Shown piece after piece: positions 26,439-36,129 of a DNA stretch of 64,000 nucleotides. Below the pieces are notes generated by a model. It saw nothing but the letters and a program-made list of their open reading frames with translations. It did not search any database and was not told the DNA's origin. The translations under genes and the position numbers were made by a program. Origin of the DNA: an uncultured Eubacteriales bacterium (GTDB lineage: Bacteria; Bacillota; Clostridia; Christensenellales; Aristaeellaceae); contig ONCV01000004.1 of assembly GCA_900316415.1 (NCBI GenBank), positions 1-64,000 of the forward strand. The letters are read 5' to 3'. Positions within the stretch are counted from its first letter, which is position 1; each line of letters opens with the position of its first letter.

Positions 26439-27620
26439 ATGAAATCTGAAGTCATTGAAGCAATCCGGATGTTGGCCAAGGAAAAGGAAATCGACGAGGA
26501 GCGCCTTTTCCAGATGATCGAGGAGGCCCTGAAGGCGGCCTATCGGAAGAATTCGCCGAAGACCGAGGCGGTGCCCAGCATGCTGGACGTGAATATCAAC
26601 CGGGAAACCGGAGCGATCTCCGTCTTCGCGAAGAAGACCATCGTCGAAGAGGTGGAGATGCCGAACAACCAGATCACCCTGGAGGACGCGCAGAAGCTGA
26701 ACCCCACCTACAAGATGGGCGACATCGCCGAGGTGGATGTGACCCCGAAGGGCTTCCTGCGGGTGGCCGCGCAGACGGCGAAACAGGTCATCATCCAGAG
26801 CATCCGCGAGGTGGAGCGCGGCAAGATCTACGAGGAGTATTCCGAAAAGGAAAACGAGATCCTGACCGGGATCGTCCAGCGGATCGAGCCCCATGTGGTC
26901 TATGTGGACCTGGGCCGGACCGAGGGCGTGCTGGAGCAGAGCGAGATGATCCCCGGGGAAACGCTGCACGACGACGACCATATCAAGGTGTACGTGCTGG
27001 CGGTCCGCAAGGAGATCAGCTCCGCCAACTACGCGCCGCAGGTGTATGTCAGCCGCACCCATCAGAACCTGGTCAAGCGGCTGTTCGAAATGGAAGTTCC
27101 GGAAATCGCCGGCGGCATCGTGACCATCAAGGCCATCGCCCGGGAGGCGGGAAGCCGCACGAAGATCGCGGTTCACAGCACGGATCTGATGATCGACCCG
27201 GTGGGCGCCTGCGTGGGCCAGCGGGGCGGCCGCGTGGAGCGGGTCGTCGCCGAACTGAAGGGCGAGAAGATCGACATCATCAAATGGAGCAGCAATCCCG
27301 CGGAATTCGTGGCCAACGCCCTGAACCCCGCCCATGTGCTGAGCGTCTATCAGGCGAAGGACGAAAAGGCCTTCCGCGTCATCGTGCCGGACAACCAGCT
27401 GAGCCTGGCCATCGGCAAGGAGGGCCAGAACGCCCGCCTGGCCGCGAAGCTGACCGGATGGAAGATCGACATCAAGAGCCAGAGCCAGATGGCGGAGCTG
27501 AACGACATGGTGGATGAGAACGGCGAGATGGTCAATTACGTCCAGGTTGAGACGCCCGTGTACGACAGCTTCACGATGGAATTTGACGACAGCCTGTCCG
27601 GCGACGATGACACCATGTAA
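26439..27620 (+). CDS. nusA: Transcription termination/antitermination factor NusA
   Basis: A 393-residue NusA of the short Firmicutes form. The N-terminal RNA polymerase-binding domain (1-~125), an S1 domain (~130-200, [21 protein letters not shown]), KH1 with [18 protein letters not shown] and KH2 with [23 protein letters not shown] are all present. It controls pausing and termination and joins rRNA antitermination. A GC-rich 90-bp gap separates it from rimP; the start has AAGGGAAACG upstream. Confidence 0.96.
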   Translation: MKSEVIEAIRMLAKEKEIDEERLFQMIEEALKAAYRKNSPKTEAVPSMLDVNINRETGAISVFAKKTIVEEVEMPNNQITLEDAQKLNPTYKMGDIAEVDVTPKGFLRVAAQTAKQVIIQSIREVERGKIYEEYSEKENEILTGIVQRIEPHVVYVDLGRTEGVLEQSEMIPGETLHDDDHIKVYVLAVRKEISSANYAPQVYVSRTHQNLVKRLFEMEVPEIAGGIVTIKAIAREAGSRTKIAVHSTDLMIDPVGACVGQRGGRVERVVAELKGEKIDIIKWSSNPAEFVANALNPAHVLSVYQAKDEKAFRVIVPDNQLSLAIGKEGQNARLAAKLTGWKIDIKSQSQMAELNDMVDENGEMVNYVQVETPVYDSFTMEFDDSLSGDDDTM

Positions 27621-27650
27621 TCGCCGGACGGAAGGGAACGGTCAGGGAGC

Positions 27651-27935
27651 ATGAAAACGCGTAAGATTCCGATGCGCATGTGCGTCGGCTGCCGCCAGAT
27701 GAAGGAGAAGAAAAGCCTGATTCGGGTGGTTCGCTCGCCGGAGGGGGCTCTGAGCCTGGATCCGACGGGCAAAAAGCCGGGCCGCGGCGCCTATGTCTGC
27801 CGGGAGGGCGAATGCCTGACCCGGGCCATCCGGCAGCGCCAGCTGGAGCGGCAGCTGCAGGCGGAGATGACGGAGGAAGTCGCGGAGGGGCTTCGCGGCG
27901 AGCTGGAAGCCCTGAAGGAGCGCGCGGATGAATGA
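27651..27935 (+). CDS. rnpM: RnpM (YlxR, DUF448) RNA-binding protein
   Basis: A 94-residue YlxR-family protein with the signature RMCVGCRQMKEKKSLIRVVR and GRGAYVCREGECL. In Bacillus the protein binds RNase P RNA and modulates it, hence RnpM. It lies between nusA and ylxQ as in most Firmicutes, and its end overlaps ylxQ by eight bases. Confidence 0.92.
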   Translation: MKTRKIPMRMCVGCRQMKEKKSLIRVVRSPEGALSLDPTGKKPGRGAYVCREGECLTRAIRQRQLERQLQAEMTEEVAEGLRGELEALKERADE

Positions 27936-28224
27936 GAAGAGGCTGAGCGGACTGATGGGACTGTGCGTCCGGGCCCGCCAGGGCGTCTTCGGGGAAGGAG
28001 CCGCGATGAACGCGATGCGCGGCGGGGAAATCGGCCTGCTGCTGCTGGACGAAACCATCTCCGCCGGCATGGCGGAAAAGCTGGAACGGCTGGCCGGGCG
28101 GACGGCGGTTCCGGTGCACCGGATTCCGGACGGGCTGCTGGAGGCGGCGACGGGGAAACCGGGGATGGTTATGGCGGTCCGGAAGGGCGGCTTCGCGGAA
28201 CAGATGGTCGACTGCCTGGCGTAA
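27928..28224 (+). CDS. ylxQ: YlxQ, L7Ae/L30e-like RNA-binding protein
   Basis: A 98-residue protein of the L7Ae/L30e/Gadd45 family ([44 protein letters not shown]). Members bind kink-turn RNAs. The position between rnpM and infB, with an eight-base overlap, is the conserved one. It lacks the usual long basic tail, so its RNA target is uncertain. Confidence 0.85.
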   Translation: MNEKRLSGLMGLCVRARQGVFGEGAAMNAMRGGEIGLLLLDETISAGMAEKLERLAGRTAVPVHRIPDGLLEAATGKPGMVMAVRKGGFAEQMVDCLA

Positions 28225-28292
28225 ACGCCGGGCGGGAAACAGATATTCAGGATGATTTTCATGCCGGAGACGGCAGGGGGTACAGAGAACGG

Positions 28293-31220
28293 ATGGCAAA
28301 GGGGAACTTGATGAACACGGCCAGGGAACTGGTGGAACAGTCTGCGGAGATTCTCGCGAAGGCGATCCGGTCCAGGAAGGACGCGGACGCGATGTTCGAT
28401 GAACTGAAGCGGATGGACGCGGCGATTTCCCGCCGGAAGGAGGAAGCCGCCGCGCAGCGCAAGCGCGAGGAGCAGATACGGGTTCAGTCCACCCACTCCC
28501 GGGCGTTTACCATGCTGGACGAGGAAGAAAAGGCCCAGATGGAAGCCGCCCTGAAGGAGGAGCGGGAAATGGCCGCCCTTCGGGAGAAGGAGAAGACCCG
28601 GACGCCGGAGGTGCCCGCGGAACCGGAAGGGAAGGCGGAGACCGCCGCGCCTGCGCAGCCCGCGGAAAAGACGGAAGCGTCCGCCCCGGCGGAAAAGCCC
28701 GCGGAACCGGCTCCCGCCCGGAAGGCGGAGCCGGCCGAAGAACCCCGCGCCGCGAAGGCGGAGACCCCTGCCCGGACGGAAGCCCCCGCCCGCGAGGAGA
28801 AGCCCGCGGAACCGAAAAAGCCGGAACCCCGGAAGCAGGAGCCCCGGAAGCCCGCTATCGGCCAGATTATCAGCCGGCCGGGCGACGCGCAGGCGCAGCC
28901 GGCCCGTCCCGTGGGACTGGCGCCGAACGTGATCCGTGCGCCCCAGCCCGGTGTGCAGCGGCAGGGCCCCTACGGCCGTCCCGCGAATCCGGTTCAGCCC
29001 GGCGTGCAGCGCCAGGGTCCCTACGGCCGTCCCGCGAATCCGGGCCAGGCCGGCGTGCAGCGCCAGGGCCCCTATGGCCGTCCCGCGGGCAGCGCTCCGC
29101 AGGGCGGATACGGCCGTCCTGCGGGCGGACAGCAGGGAGGATATGGCCGGCCTGCGGGCGCGCCTGCCGGCGGTCCCCGAAACGGGCAGGGCGGATACGG
29201 CGCCCCCCGCGGACAGCAGTCCGCGCGCCGCAGCAGCGTGCCGGAGATGGCTCCGCCCATGGAGAAGGAGCGCGTCTCCAATTACGATCCCAACAAGAAG
29301 AACTACGAGCGGCAGCATGATCCGGAGCGGGTGACCCGGAACAAGAAGCAGCAGAGCAAGCAGAACACCCGCTTCAACGGATATGACGATGAGCCGATCC
29401 GCGGCGGCAAGCGGGCCCGGGCCAAGAAGCCCAGCGCCCAGCAGATGATGGCGCCCATCAAGATCGAAACCGCCTACATGGCCGGCGACACCATCACCGT
29501 GCGCGACCTGACGGAGAAGATCGGCAAGCCCGCCGGCGAGATCATCAAGAAGCTGTTCATGCTGGGCAACATGGCCACCATCAACAGCGAAATCGATTTC
29601 GACACGGCGCAGCTGGTCTGCTCGGATTTCGATATCACCCTGGAACGCAAGCAGGAGCAGACCGCGGAGGCGGCCCTGGTGGCGGAGGACTTCACCGACG
29701 AGGAGGAGAACCTGGTTCCCCGGCCCCCGGTGGTCACGATCATGGGCCATGTCGACCACGGCAAGACCAGCCTGCTGGACTATATCCGGAAGAGCCGGGT
29801 GACCCAGGGCGAGGCCGGCGGCATCACCCAGCATATCGGCGCCTACACGGTGAACGTGGACGACGGCCGGCAGATCACCTTCCTGGATACCCCCGGGCAT
29901 GAGGCCTTCACGGCCATGCGCGCCCGCGGCGCCCAGGCGACGGATATCGCGGTGCTGGTGGTGGCGGCGGATGACTCCGTCATGCCGCAGACCGTGGAAT
30001 CCATCAACCATGCCAAGGCGGCCGAGGTTCCGGTGATCGTGGCCATCAATAAGATGGACAAGCCGGAAGCGAACCCCGACCGGGTGAAGCAGGATCTGAC
30101 GCAGTACGGCCTGGTCTGCGAGGACTGGGGCGGCGAAACGATCTGCGTGCCGGTTTCCGCGAAGACGGGCGAGGGCGTGGACGAGCTGCTGGAAATGATT
30201 CTGCTGCAGGCGGATATGCTGCAGCTGCGCGCCAATCCGAACCGGCTGGGCCGCGGCGTGATCATCGAGGCGAAGCTGGACAAGGCGCGGGGCCCGCTGG
30301 CCACCGTGCTGGTGCAGAACGGTACCCTGCGGGTGGGCGATTCCATCATCGCGGGCATGGCCTCCGGCAAGGTGCGGGCGCTGATCAATGACCGGGGCGA
30401 GCGGGTCCAGAGCGCGGGTCCCGGCATGCCGGTGGAGATCATGGGCTTTGACGATGTGCCCAGCGCCGGGGATGAGATGATCGCCGTGGGCGACGATCAC
30501 CTGAGCCGCCAGGTGGCGGATGAGCGCCGCGAGAAGCTGCGGGCCAGCCGCGAAGCCTCCATGGCCAAGGTCAATATGGAGAATCTGTTCTCCGCCATCG
30601 AGGCCGGCAAGGTGACGACGCTGAACCTGATCATCAAGGCGGACGTGCAGGGCTCCGTGGAGGCCGTGAAGCAGGCCATGGAGAAGCTGAGCAGCGACGA
30701 GGTCAAGATCCGGGTGCTCCACAGCGCCGCCGGCGCCATCACCAAGGACGACGTGAACCTGGCCGCGGCCTTCAACGCCATCATCATCGGCTTCAACATC
30801 CGGCCGGACGCCTCCGCGCGGGAAGCGGCAGAGAAGCAGAAGGTGGATGTGCGGCTCTATACCGTCATCTACAAGGCCATCGAGGACATGGAGCTGGCCA
30901 TGAAGGGCATGCTGGAGCCGGAGTACCGCGAGGTGCTGCTGGGTCATGCCGAAGTCCGCAATGTGTTCAAGATCACCGGCGCCGGCATCATCGCGGGCTG
31001 CTATGTGACGGACGGCAAGGTGCAGCGGAATGCCAGCGTGCGCCTGCTGCGTGACAACGTGGTCGTGCATGAGGGCAAGCTGAGCAGCCTGCGCCATCTG
31101 AAGGACGACGTGAAGGAAATGGCCGCCGGATACGAGTGCGGCATGAGCCTGGAGGGACACAACGACATCAAGGAAGGCGATGTGGTTGAGTGCTTCATCA
31201 TGGAGGAAATTCCGCGGTAA
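28293..31220 (+). CDS. infB: Translation initiation factor IF-2
   Basis: A 975-residue IF-2. The C-terminal ~530 residues are standard: G1 GHVDHGKT, G2 [10 protein letters not shown]3 DTPGH, G4 NKMD, G5 SAK, then domains II, III and IV (ending [12 protein letters not shown]). The first ~380 residues are low complexity: a charged helical region, an Ala/Pro/Glu-rich region, and a Gly/Tyr/Arg/Pro repeat region with three 17-residue tandem units. The IF2N region ([29 protein letters not shown]) precedes the G domain. I take ATG 28293; ATG 28311 with a closer GGGG site is an alternative that removes six residues. The stop abuts the rbfA ATG with no gap. Confidence 0.95.
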   Translation: MAKGNLMNTARELVEQSAEILAKAIRSRKDADAMFDELKRMDAAISRRKEEAAAQRKREEQIRVQSTHSRAFTMLDEEEKAQMEAALKEEREMAALREKEKTRTPEVPAEPEGKAETAAPAQPAEKTEASAPAEKPAEPAPARKAEPAEEPRAAKAETPARTEAPAREEKPAEPKKPEPRKQEPRKPAIGQIISRPGDAQAQPARPVGLAPNVIRAPQPGVQRQGPYGRPANPVQPGVQRQGPYGRPANPGQAGVQRQGPYGRPAGSAPQGGYGRPAGGQQGGYGRPAGAPAGGPRNGQGGYGAPRGQQSARRSSVPEMAPPMEKERVSNYDPNKKNYERQHDPERVTRNKKQQSKQNTRFNGYDDEPIRGGKRARAKKPSAQQMMAPIKIETAYMAGDTITVRDLTEKIGKPAGEIIKKLFMLGNMATINSEIDFDTAQLVCSDFDITLERKQEQTAEAALVAEDFTDEEENLVPRPPVVTIMGHVDHGKTSLLDYIRKSRVTQGEAGGITQHIGAYTVNVDDGRQITFLDTPGHEAFTAMRARGAQATDIAVLVVAADDSVMPQTVESINHAKAAEVPVIVAINKMDKPEANPDRVKQDLTQYGLVCEDWGGETICVPVSAKTGEGVDELLEMILLQADMLQLRANPNRLGRGVIIEAKLDKARGPLATVLVQNGTLRVGDSIIAGMASGKVRALINDRGERVQSAGPGMPVEIMGFDDVPSAGDEMIAVGDDHLSRQVADERREKLRASREASMAKVNMENLFSAIEAGKVTTLNLIIKADVQGSVEAVKQAMEKLSSDEVKIRVLHSAAGAITKDDVNLAAAFNAIIIGFNIRPDASAREAAEKQKVDVRLYTVIYKAIEDMELAMKGMLEPEYREVLLGHAEVRNVFKITGAGIIAGCYVTDGKVQRNASVRLLRDNVVVHEGKLSSLRHLKDDVKEMAAGYECGMSLEGHNDIKEGDVVECFIMEEIPR
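28950..29102 (+). repeat. Three 51-bp tandem repeats inside infB
   Basis: Units begin at 28950, 29001 and 29052 and each encodes 17 residues starting [12 protein letters not shown]. Shorter degenerate GGYGRPAG units follow to about 29220. The repeats keep frame and encode a Gly/Arg/Pro/Tyr-rich linker ahead of the GTPase core. Copy number would be expected to vary between strains. Confidence 0.85.
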
Positions 31221-31607
31221 ATGAGAGAATATCAGAGAATTGACCGGATCTCGGAGGAAGTCCGCCGGGAACTGGACGCCATCATCCGGGAGGAGATCAA
31301 CGATCCCCGGGTGGACGGCACCTGGAGCATCACCCGGGTCGAAGTGACCGGGGATCTCCGGTTCGCGAAGATCCATGTCAGCGTGCTGGAGGACGAAAAG
31401 CGGGAACCCCTGATGACCGCGCTGAAAAACGCGAAGGGGTATCTGCGGCGGGCGCTGGGAAAGCGGATGATCATCCGCACCAGCCCCGAGCTGATCTTCG
31501 TCAGCGACAAGAATATCGAATACGGCGTCCATATCGCGAAGGTGCTGGCGGAAACCGGCATCGCGGAGCGGCGGGACGATCCGGAGGAAGAAAATGAGAA
31601 ATCCTGA
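31221..31607 (+). CDS. rbfA: Ribosome-binding factor A
   Basis: A 128-residue RbfA, a KH-fold protein that binds 30S precursors near the 5' helix of 16S rRNA. Motifs are RISEEVRRELDAIIREEINDPR and FAKIHVSVL. It starts directly after the infB stop, and its end overlaps nrnA by 14 bases. The tail is acidic (DDPEEENEKS). Confidence 0.94.
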   Translation: MREYQRIDRISEEVRRELDAIIREEINDPRVDGTWSITRVEVTGDLRFAKIHVSVLEDEKREPLMTALKNAKGYLRRALGKRMIIRTSPELIFVSDKNIEYGVHIAKVLAETGIAERRDDPEEENEKS

Positions 31608-32568
31608 AGGCATCGCCCGGGCCCTTCGCGCGGCGGAGAGCGTCTGCATCTGCTGCCATGTCAGCCCGGACGGGGACACGGTGGGCAGCGCGCTGGCCAT
31701 GAAGCTGGTGCTGGAAAGCCTGGGGAAGCGCGCGCGCGTGTTCTGCCAGGACAAGATTCCGGACTGTGACTGCTTTCTGAAAGGCGCGGAGGAGATTGCC
31801 CGCCCGGAGGAGAACCGGGAAAAATATGACCTGTTTCTGGCGGTGGACGTCAGCGATCCGGCCCGGCTGGGAAGCTGCCTTGCGCTGAAGGACTGCTGCG
31901 CCCACTCCGCCCAGATCGATCATCACGGGACCAATCCGGAATACACGGAGGTCAACAGCGTGGACGGGGAGGCCGCCGCCACCTGCGTCCTGATCCGGGA
32001 GCAGATGAAGTATCTGGACGTCCCGCTGACCCGGGACATCGCGGAATGCCTGTATACCGGCATCAGCACGGACACGGGCAATTTCTCCTTCGACTGCACG
32101 GACGCGGAGACCTTCCGGGTGATGGGCGACCTGATGGAGACGGGATTTCCCCTGGCGGAACGGAGCATGGTGCTCTTCCGGGAAAAAAGCAAGGAGCAGC
32201 TGAAGCTGCTGGGCCGGGCCATTGAGCGCCTCCGCTTCGAGGAGAACGGACAGATCGCCGTGATGACCCTGACCCGGAAGGATTTTGAGAGCTGCGGCGC
32301 CCTCAGCGAGCACGCGGACACCGTCGTGAATTACGGCCTGGAAACCGTCGGAACCCGGATGGCCCTGCTGGCCCGGGAGGCGGGGGACGGCCGGATCAAG
32401 TTCAGTCTGCGGGCGCGGGCACCCCTGACCGTGGACGATGTGGCCGCGCAGTTCGGGGGCGGAGGACACCCCCGGGCCGCCGGCATCAGCATGGAGGGAA
32501 GCCTGGAAGCGACGGTCCGGCAGGTTCTGCGGGCCATGAAGGAAACCCTGCGAAAAGAGACGAAATGA
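31594..32568 (+). CDS. nrnA: NanoRNase / pAp phosphatase (DHH-DHHA1)
   Basis: A 324-residue NrnA that degrades 2-5 nt RNAs and dephosphorylates pAp. DHH motifs: CCHVSPDGDTVGSALAM (I), AVDVSDPARLG (II), IDHHGTNP (III) and TGISTDTGNFSF (IV); the C-terminal DHHA1 domain ends with FGGGGHPRAAG. The family often lies between rbfA and truB in Firmicutes. It overlaps rbfA by 14 bases and truB by four. Confidence 0.92.
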   Translation: MRNPEGIARALRAAESVCICCHVSPDGDTVGSALAMKLVLESLGKRARVFCQDKIPDCDCFLKGAEEIARPEENREKYDLFLAVDVSDPARLGSCLALKDCCAHSAQIDHHGTNPEYTEVNSVDGEAAATCVLIREQMKYLDVPLTRDIAECLYTGISTDTGNFSFDCTDAETFRVMGDLMETGFPLAERSMVLFREKSKEQLKLLGRAIERLRFEENGQIAVMTLTRKDFESCGALSEHADTVVNYGLETVGTRMALLAREAGDGRIKFSLRARAPLTVDDVAAQFGGGGHPRAAGISMEGSLEATVRQVLRAMKETLRKETK

Positions 32569-33470
32569 ACGGTTTTTTCAATCTGAATAAGCCCTCGGGG
32601 GTGTCCAGCGCCGCGGTGGTCGGAACGCTGAAGCGCCTGACGGGGGAGAAGCGGATCGGCCATGCCGGAACGCTGGATCTGGAAGCTGCGGGCGTCCTTC
32701 CCATCATGCTGGGAAGGGCGACGCGGCTGTTTGATTTTCTGGTGGACAAGGAAAAGGAATACGAGGCGGTGTGCGCCTTCGGCACCGCGACGGACACGCA
32801 GGATGCCACCGGCCGGGTGATCGCGGAAGGGGACCGGTATCCGGACGCGGAGCAGGTGCTTCAGCAGCTGCCCGCCCTGACGGGGGATATCCGCCAGCGC
32901 CCCAGCATGTACAGCGCCATCAAGGTCGGGGGAAAGCCCCTGTATGCCCGGGCCCGGGGCGGGGAAACCCCGGAGGTGCCGGAGCGAACCGTGCACGTGG
33001 AGCGGATTGAGATGCTCGGCCCGGAACCGGAGCATGCCTTCCGGCTGCGGATCGCCTGCGGAAAGGGAACCTATATCCGGTCCATCTGCGACGATCTGGG
33101 AAAGCTGTGCGGCTGCCCGGCGCATATGCGCAGTCTGGTCCGGACGCGGGGCGGCTTCTTCCGGATCGGGGACGCCCTGACCCTGGAGGAGGCGAGAAGC
33201 CTGGCGGAGGCGGGACGCCTGCGGGAACGCCTGATTCCCCTGGACGCGCCGCTGCAGCACCTGCGGAGCACGGAAGCCCCGGCCTGGATGGAGAAGTGGG
33301 TGGCGGCCGGCGCGAAGCTGCCGGCGGAAAAGCTGACCGGGGAGATTCCCCCGGAGGGAGAGGTCACCCGGATCTACCTGCGGGGACGGTTCTGGGGGAT
33401 CGCGGAACGCCGGGGAGAAGACCTGGCCTGGAGGGTGCAGATTCCCCCGGAGGAGGAAGTTCCCGCCTGA
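32565..33470 (+). CDS. truB: tRNA pseudouridine(55) synthase TruB
   Basis: A 301-residue TruB that makes pseudouridine 55 in the T-loop of tRNAs. The N-terminal NLNKPSGVSSAAVV, the catalytic GHAGTLDLEAAGVLP with its Asp, and the later QRPSMYSAIKVGGKPLYARAR and CGKGTYIRSICDDLG are present. It overlaps nrnA by four bases. In many Firmicutes ribF follows truB; here a TIR-domain gene follows after 93 bp. Confidence 0.94.
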   Translation: MNGFFNLNKPSGVSSAAVVGTLKRLTGEKRIGHAGTLDLEAAGVLPIMLGRATRLFDFLVDKEKEYEAVCAFGTATDTQDATGRVIAEGDRYPDAEQVLQQLPALTGDIRQRPSMYSAIKVGGKPLYARARGGETPEVPERTVHVERIEMLGPEPEHAFRLRIACGKGTYIRSICDDLGKLCGCPAHMRSLVRTRGGFFRIGDALTLEEARSLAEAGRLRERLIPLDAPLQHLRSTEAPAWMEKWVAAGAKLPAEKLTGEIPPEGEVTRIYLRGRFWGIAERRGEDLAWRVQIPPEEEVPA

Positions 33471-33563
33471 GCCTGCGGAAACCGTGCGCCGCACGGAGCC
33501 GGACACGCGCCGATTCCGTTCCGAATCCCGCAGACGCGGAAGGACATCGCGGAGGATACGCCC

Positions 33564-34967
33564 ATGGATGAAACCCTGTACGACGCGTTTATCAGCTACA
33601 GCCATCGGGACCTGAAATGGGGCCGGTGGCTGCAGCGAAAGCTGGAAAATCTCCACATGCCCCGGGAGGTGATCCGGGAGCGCGGCAGCCGCGCGAAGCT
33701 GCGCATCTTCCGGGATCAGACGGATCTGGCCGGGGCGGAGCTGCAGGCTTCCCTGAACCGGGAGCTGACGAATTCCCGCTTTCTGATCGTCATCTGCTCG
33801 CCCGCCAGCGCGGCCTCCAAATGGGTGAATGAGGAGATTCAGTTCTTCTGCGCCCTGGGACGGAAAAGCCGGATCATTCCCCTGATCGTTTCGGGGGAAC
33901 CCTTCAGCGACAGCCCGGAGGCGGAATGCTATCCCCCCGCCCTGCGAAGCATGGAGGGGGACGAACTGCTCGGCGCGAATATCCAGGAGATCGGGAAGGA
34001 CAAGGCGGCCCTGAAGGTCGCCTCCGTGCTGCTGGATGTGCGCTTCAACCGTCTGGTGAACCGGGAAAAACAGCACCGGCGCAGGGTCGCGGTGTCCGCC
34101 TCGGCGGCGGGGCTGGCCGTCGCCCTGGTGACGGGGGTTCTGCTGTGGCGGAATCATACCGTCACCCAGAAGAATCATGAACTGAATTATGAAATCTATA
34201 CCCGCGCCCTGATGGCCTACGGCGAGAAGAACGAGCTGTCGCCGGAGGATATTGAAATCCTGAAGGTGTCCGCGGACGAGGGAAACGCCACCGCCATGAT
34301 CTATCTGGCGGACTGCTATCTGAACGGGAGGGGCGTCCCGGCGGACGGGAAGATGGCTTTCTCCTGGTATGAAAAGGCGGCGGCAAAGGAGGAACCGCAG
34401 GGGCTGGTGGGCCTGGGCAACTGCTACAATCTGGGGATCGGAACGGAACCCGATCCCGGGAAGGTGTTCGAGCTGAACATGCGGGCGGCGCAGCTGGGCG
34501 ATTCCGCCGCCATGATCAATGTGGCTTCCTGCTATGAGGGCGGACAGGGCGTGGAGCAAAACCTGCCGGAAGCCTTCCGGTGGTACGGGGAATCCGCAAA
34601 GGCGGGCAATGATCTGGGGATGTATCATCTGTCCCGATGCTATATGTTCGGCGTCGGCACGGAGAGGAATCCCGAACAGGCTTTTTTCTGGACGGGGGAG
34701 CTGGCGAAAACAGGGAACGCCTTCGGCATGTACAACCTGGCGCTGATGTATCAGAACGCGCTCGGCACGGAAGAGAATCCGAAGGAAGCGTACCGGTGGT
34801 GCCGAAAGGCGGCCGAGCTGGGAGAGCCTTCCGCCATGCGGATGCTGGGCTGGTGCATTGAGAATCGGTATGGGGTTGACAATCTTCCACTGGAATGGTA
34901 TCAAAGAGCTGCGGAGGCGGGGGACGAGGAAGCCAAAGCGGAGATCCGGCGAATCACCGGAGAATGA
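33564..34967 (+). CDS. TIR domain - membrane segment - Sel1 repeat protein
   Basis: A 467-residue protein. A TIR domain (~5-150) starts YDAFISYSHRDLKWG, with FRDQTDLAGAE, SRFLIVICSPASAASKWVNEEIQFF and IPLIV; Glu91 in SKWVNEE sits four residues after Trp87, where the NADase Glu of enzymatic TIRs lies. A basic patch (HRRR) and one membrane segment (~175-195) follow, then six Sel1-like repeats (~240-460, for example MIYLADCYLNGRGVPAD, GLGNCYNLGIGTEPDP). The TIR should be cytoplasmic and the repeats probably outside. TIR proteins act in NAD-consuming defence or signalling; this role is inferred only. It lies 93 bp after truB with no clear promoter or terminator between, and 18 bp before the dehydrogenase gene. 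Confidence 0.85.
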   Translation: MDETLYDAFISYSHRDLKWGRWLQRKLENLHMPREVIRERGSRAKLRIFRDQTDLAGAELQASLNRELTNSRFLIVICSPASAASKWVNEEIQFFCALGRKSRIIPLIVSGEPFSDSPEAECYPPALRSMEGDELLGANIQEIGKDKAALKVASVLLDVRFNRLVNREKQHRRRVAVSASAAGLAVALVTGVLLWRNHTVTQKNHELNYEIYTRALMAYGEKNELSPEDIEILKVSADEGNATAMIYLADCYLNGRGVPADGKMAFSWYEKAAAKEEPQGLVGLGNCYNLGIGTEPDPGKVFELNMRAAQLGDSAAMINVASCYEGGQGVEQNLPEAFRWYGESAKAGNDLGMYHLSRCYMFGVGTERNPEQAFFWTGELAKTGNAFGMYNLALMYQNALGTEENPKEAYRWCRKAAELGEPSAMRMLGWCIENRYGVDNLPLEWYQRAAEAGDEEAKAEIRRITGE

Positions 34968-34985
34968 GGACGGGAGGACACGGGC

Positions 34986-36020
34986 ATGATCAAACTGGCC
35001 GTTTTTGACACCAAGATCTACGACCGGGAGGCGTTCGAACGCTGCGACACGAAGGGGATCAAGTTCCGGTATCTGGAAACCAAGCTGAACGAGGATACCG
35101 TGGAGCTGGCCCGGGGCTGCGACGCCGTCTGCGTGTTCGTCAATGATACGGTGAACGCGGAGGTGATTGACCGGCTGTATGAATACGGCGTCCGCCTGAT
35201 CGCCCTGCGCTGCGCCGGATACAACAATGTGGATGTGCAGGCTGCCTTCGGAAAAATCCATGTGGTGCATGTGCCGGCCTACTCGCCCTACGCGGTGGCG
35301 GAGCATGCCATGGCCCTGCTGCTGACCTCCGTGCGCCGCATTCACAAGGCTTATAACCGCACCCGGGAATTCAACTTTTCCCTGAACGGGCTGACGGGAT
35401 TCGATTTTCACGGGAAGACCGTGGGCGTCATCGGAACGGGAAAGATCGGCAGGATCTTTATCGGCATCTGCCGGGGCTTCGGGATGAACGTCCTGGCCTA
35501 CGATCCGTTCCCCGCCGCGGACAGCGGAATCGAATACGTTACGACGGATGAGCTGTTCACCCGCAGCGATATCATTTCCCTGCACTGCCCGCTGACGGAG
35601 GAAACCCGGCATCTGATCAACGCGGATGCCATCGGGAAAATGAAGAAGGGCGTGGTCATCGTCAACACCTCCCGGGGCGCGCTGATCGACGCGGAGGCGC
35701 TGCTGGAGGGAATCAAGGCCCGGAAGGTCGGGGCGGCCTGCCTGGATGTGTACGAGGAGGAAGGGGACGTCTTCTTTGAGGACCGCTCCGGTCATATTCT
35801 GAACGACGACCTGCTGTCCCGGCTGATCTCCATGCCCAATGTGATCGTGACCTCCCACCAGGCCTTCCTGACGGAGGAGGCCCTGAAGAACATCGCCGAA
35901 ACGACCCTTCGCAACATCCGTTCCTGCTTCGAGGGGGACGGCGCCTGCGAAAACGAGCTGTGCTATCGCTGCAGCCATTTTGAAACCTGCAAGGGAAAGC
36001 GGAAGGAAAAATGCTTCTGA
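34986..36020 (+). CDS. D-lactate-type 2-hydroxyacid dehydrogenase with Cys-rich tail
   Basis: A 344-residue enzyme of the D-isomer-specific family, closest in pattern to fermentative D-lactate dehydrogenases: substrate Arg in LIALRCAGYNNVD, Rossmann motif VGVIGTGKIGRIFIGI, catalytic Arg in NTSRGALID, Glu in DVYEEEGDVFFEDRSG, and His in VTSHQAFLTEEAL. It probably reduces pyruvate to D-lactate with NADH. The last ~35 residues contain six Cys (ENELCYRCSHFETCKG and KCF), which looks like a metal-binding or redox-sensitive add-on. It is 18 bp downstream of the TIR gene. Confidence 0.85.
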   Translation: MIKLAVFDTKIYDREAFERCDTKGIKFRYLETKLNEDTVELARGCDAVCVFVNDTVNAEVIDRLYEYGVRLIALRCAGYNNVDVQAAFGKIHVVHVPAYSPYAVAEHAMALLLTSVRRIHKAYNRTREFNFSLNGLTGFDFHGKTVGVIGTGKIGRIFIGICRGFGMNVLAYDPFPAADSGIEYVTTDELFTRSDIISLHCPLTEETRHLINADAIGKMKKGVVIVNTSRGALIDAEALLEGIKARKVGAACLDVYEEEGDVFFEDRSGHILNDDLLSRLISMPNVIVTSHQAFLTEEALKNIAETTLRNIRSCFEGDGACENELCYRCSHFETCKGKRKEKCF

Positions 36021-36129
36021 GCACGGCGGAACCGGGCCGACCGGCGGAAGCTTTCCAAACGGACGAAAGGAACACTCCGGGCCCCTGACCCATTTTTAAC
36101 GCCATCGGACCAAGGATGAGGAGCGCTGC

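Noticed and set aside
27642..31754. 1370-codon antisense open frame over infB
   Set aside because: Complement of rnpM-ylxQ-infB-rbfA, whose identities are certain; antisense protein is His/Leu/Arg-rich low complexity.
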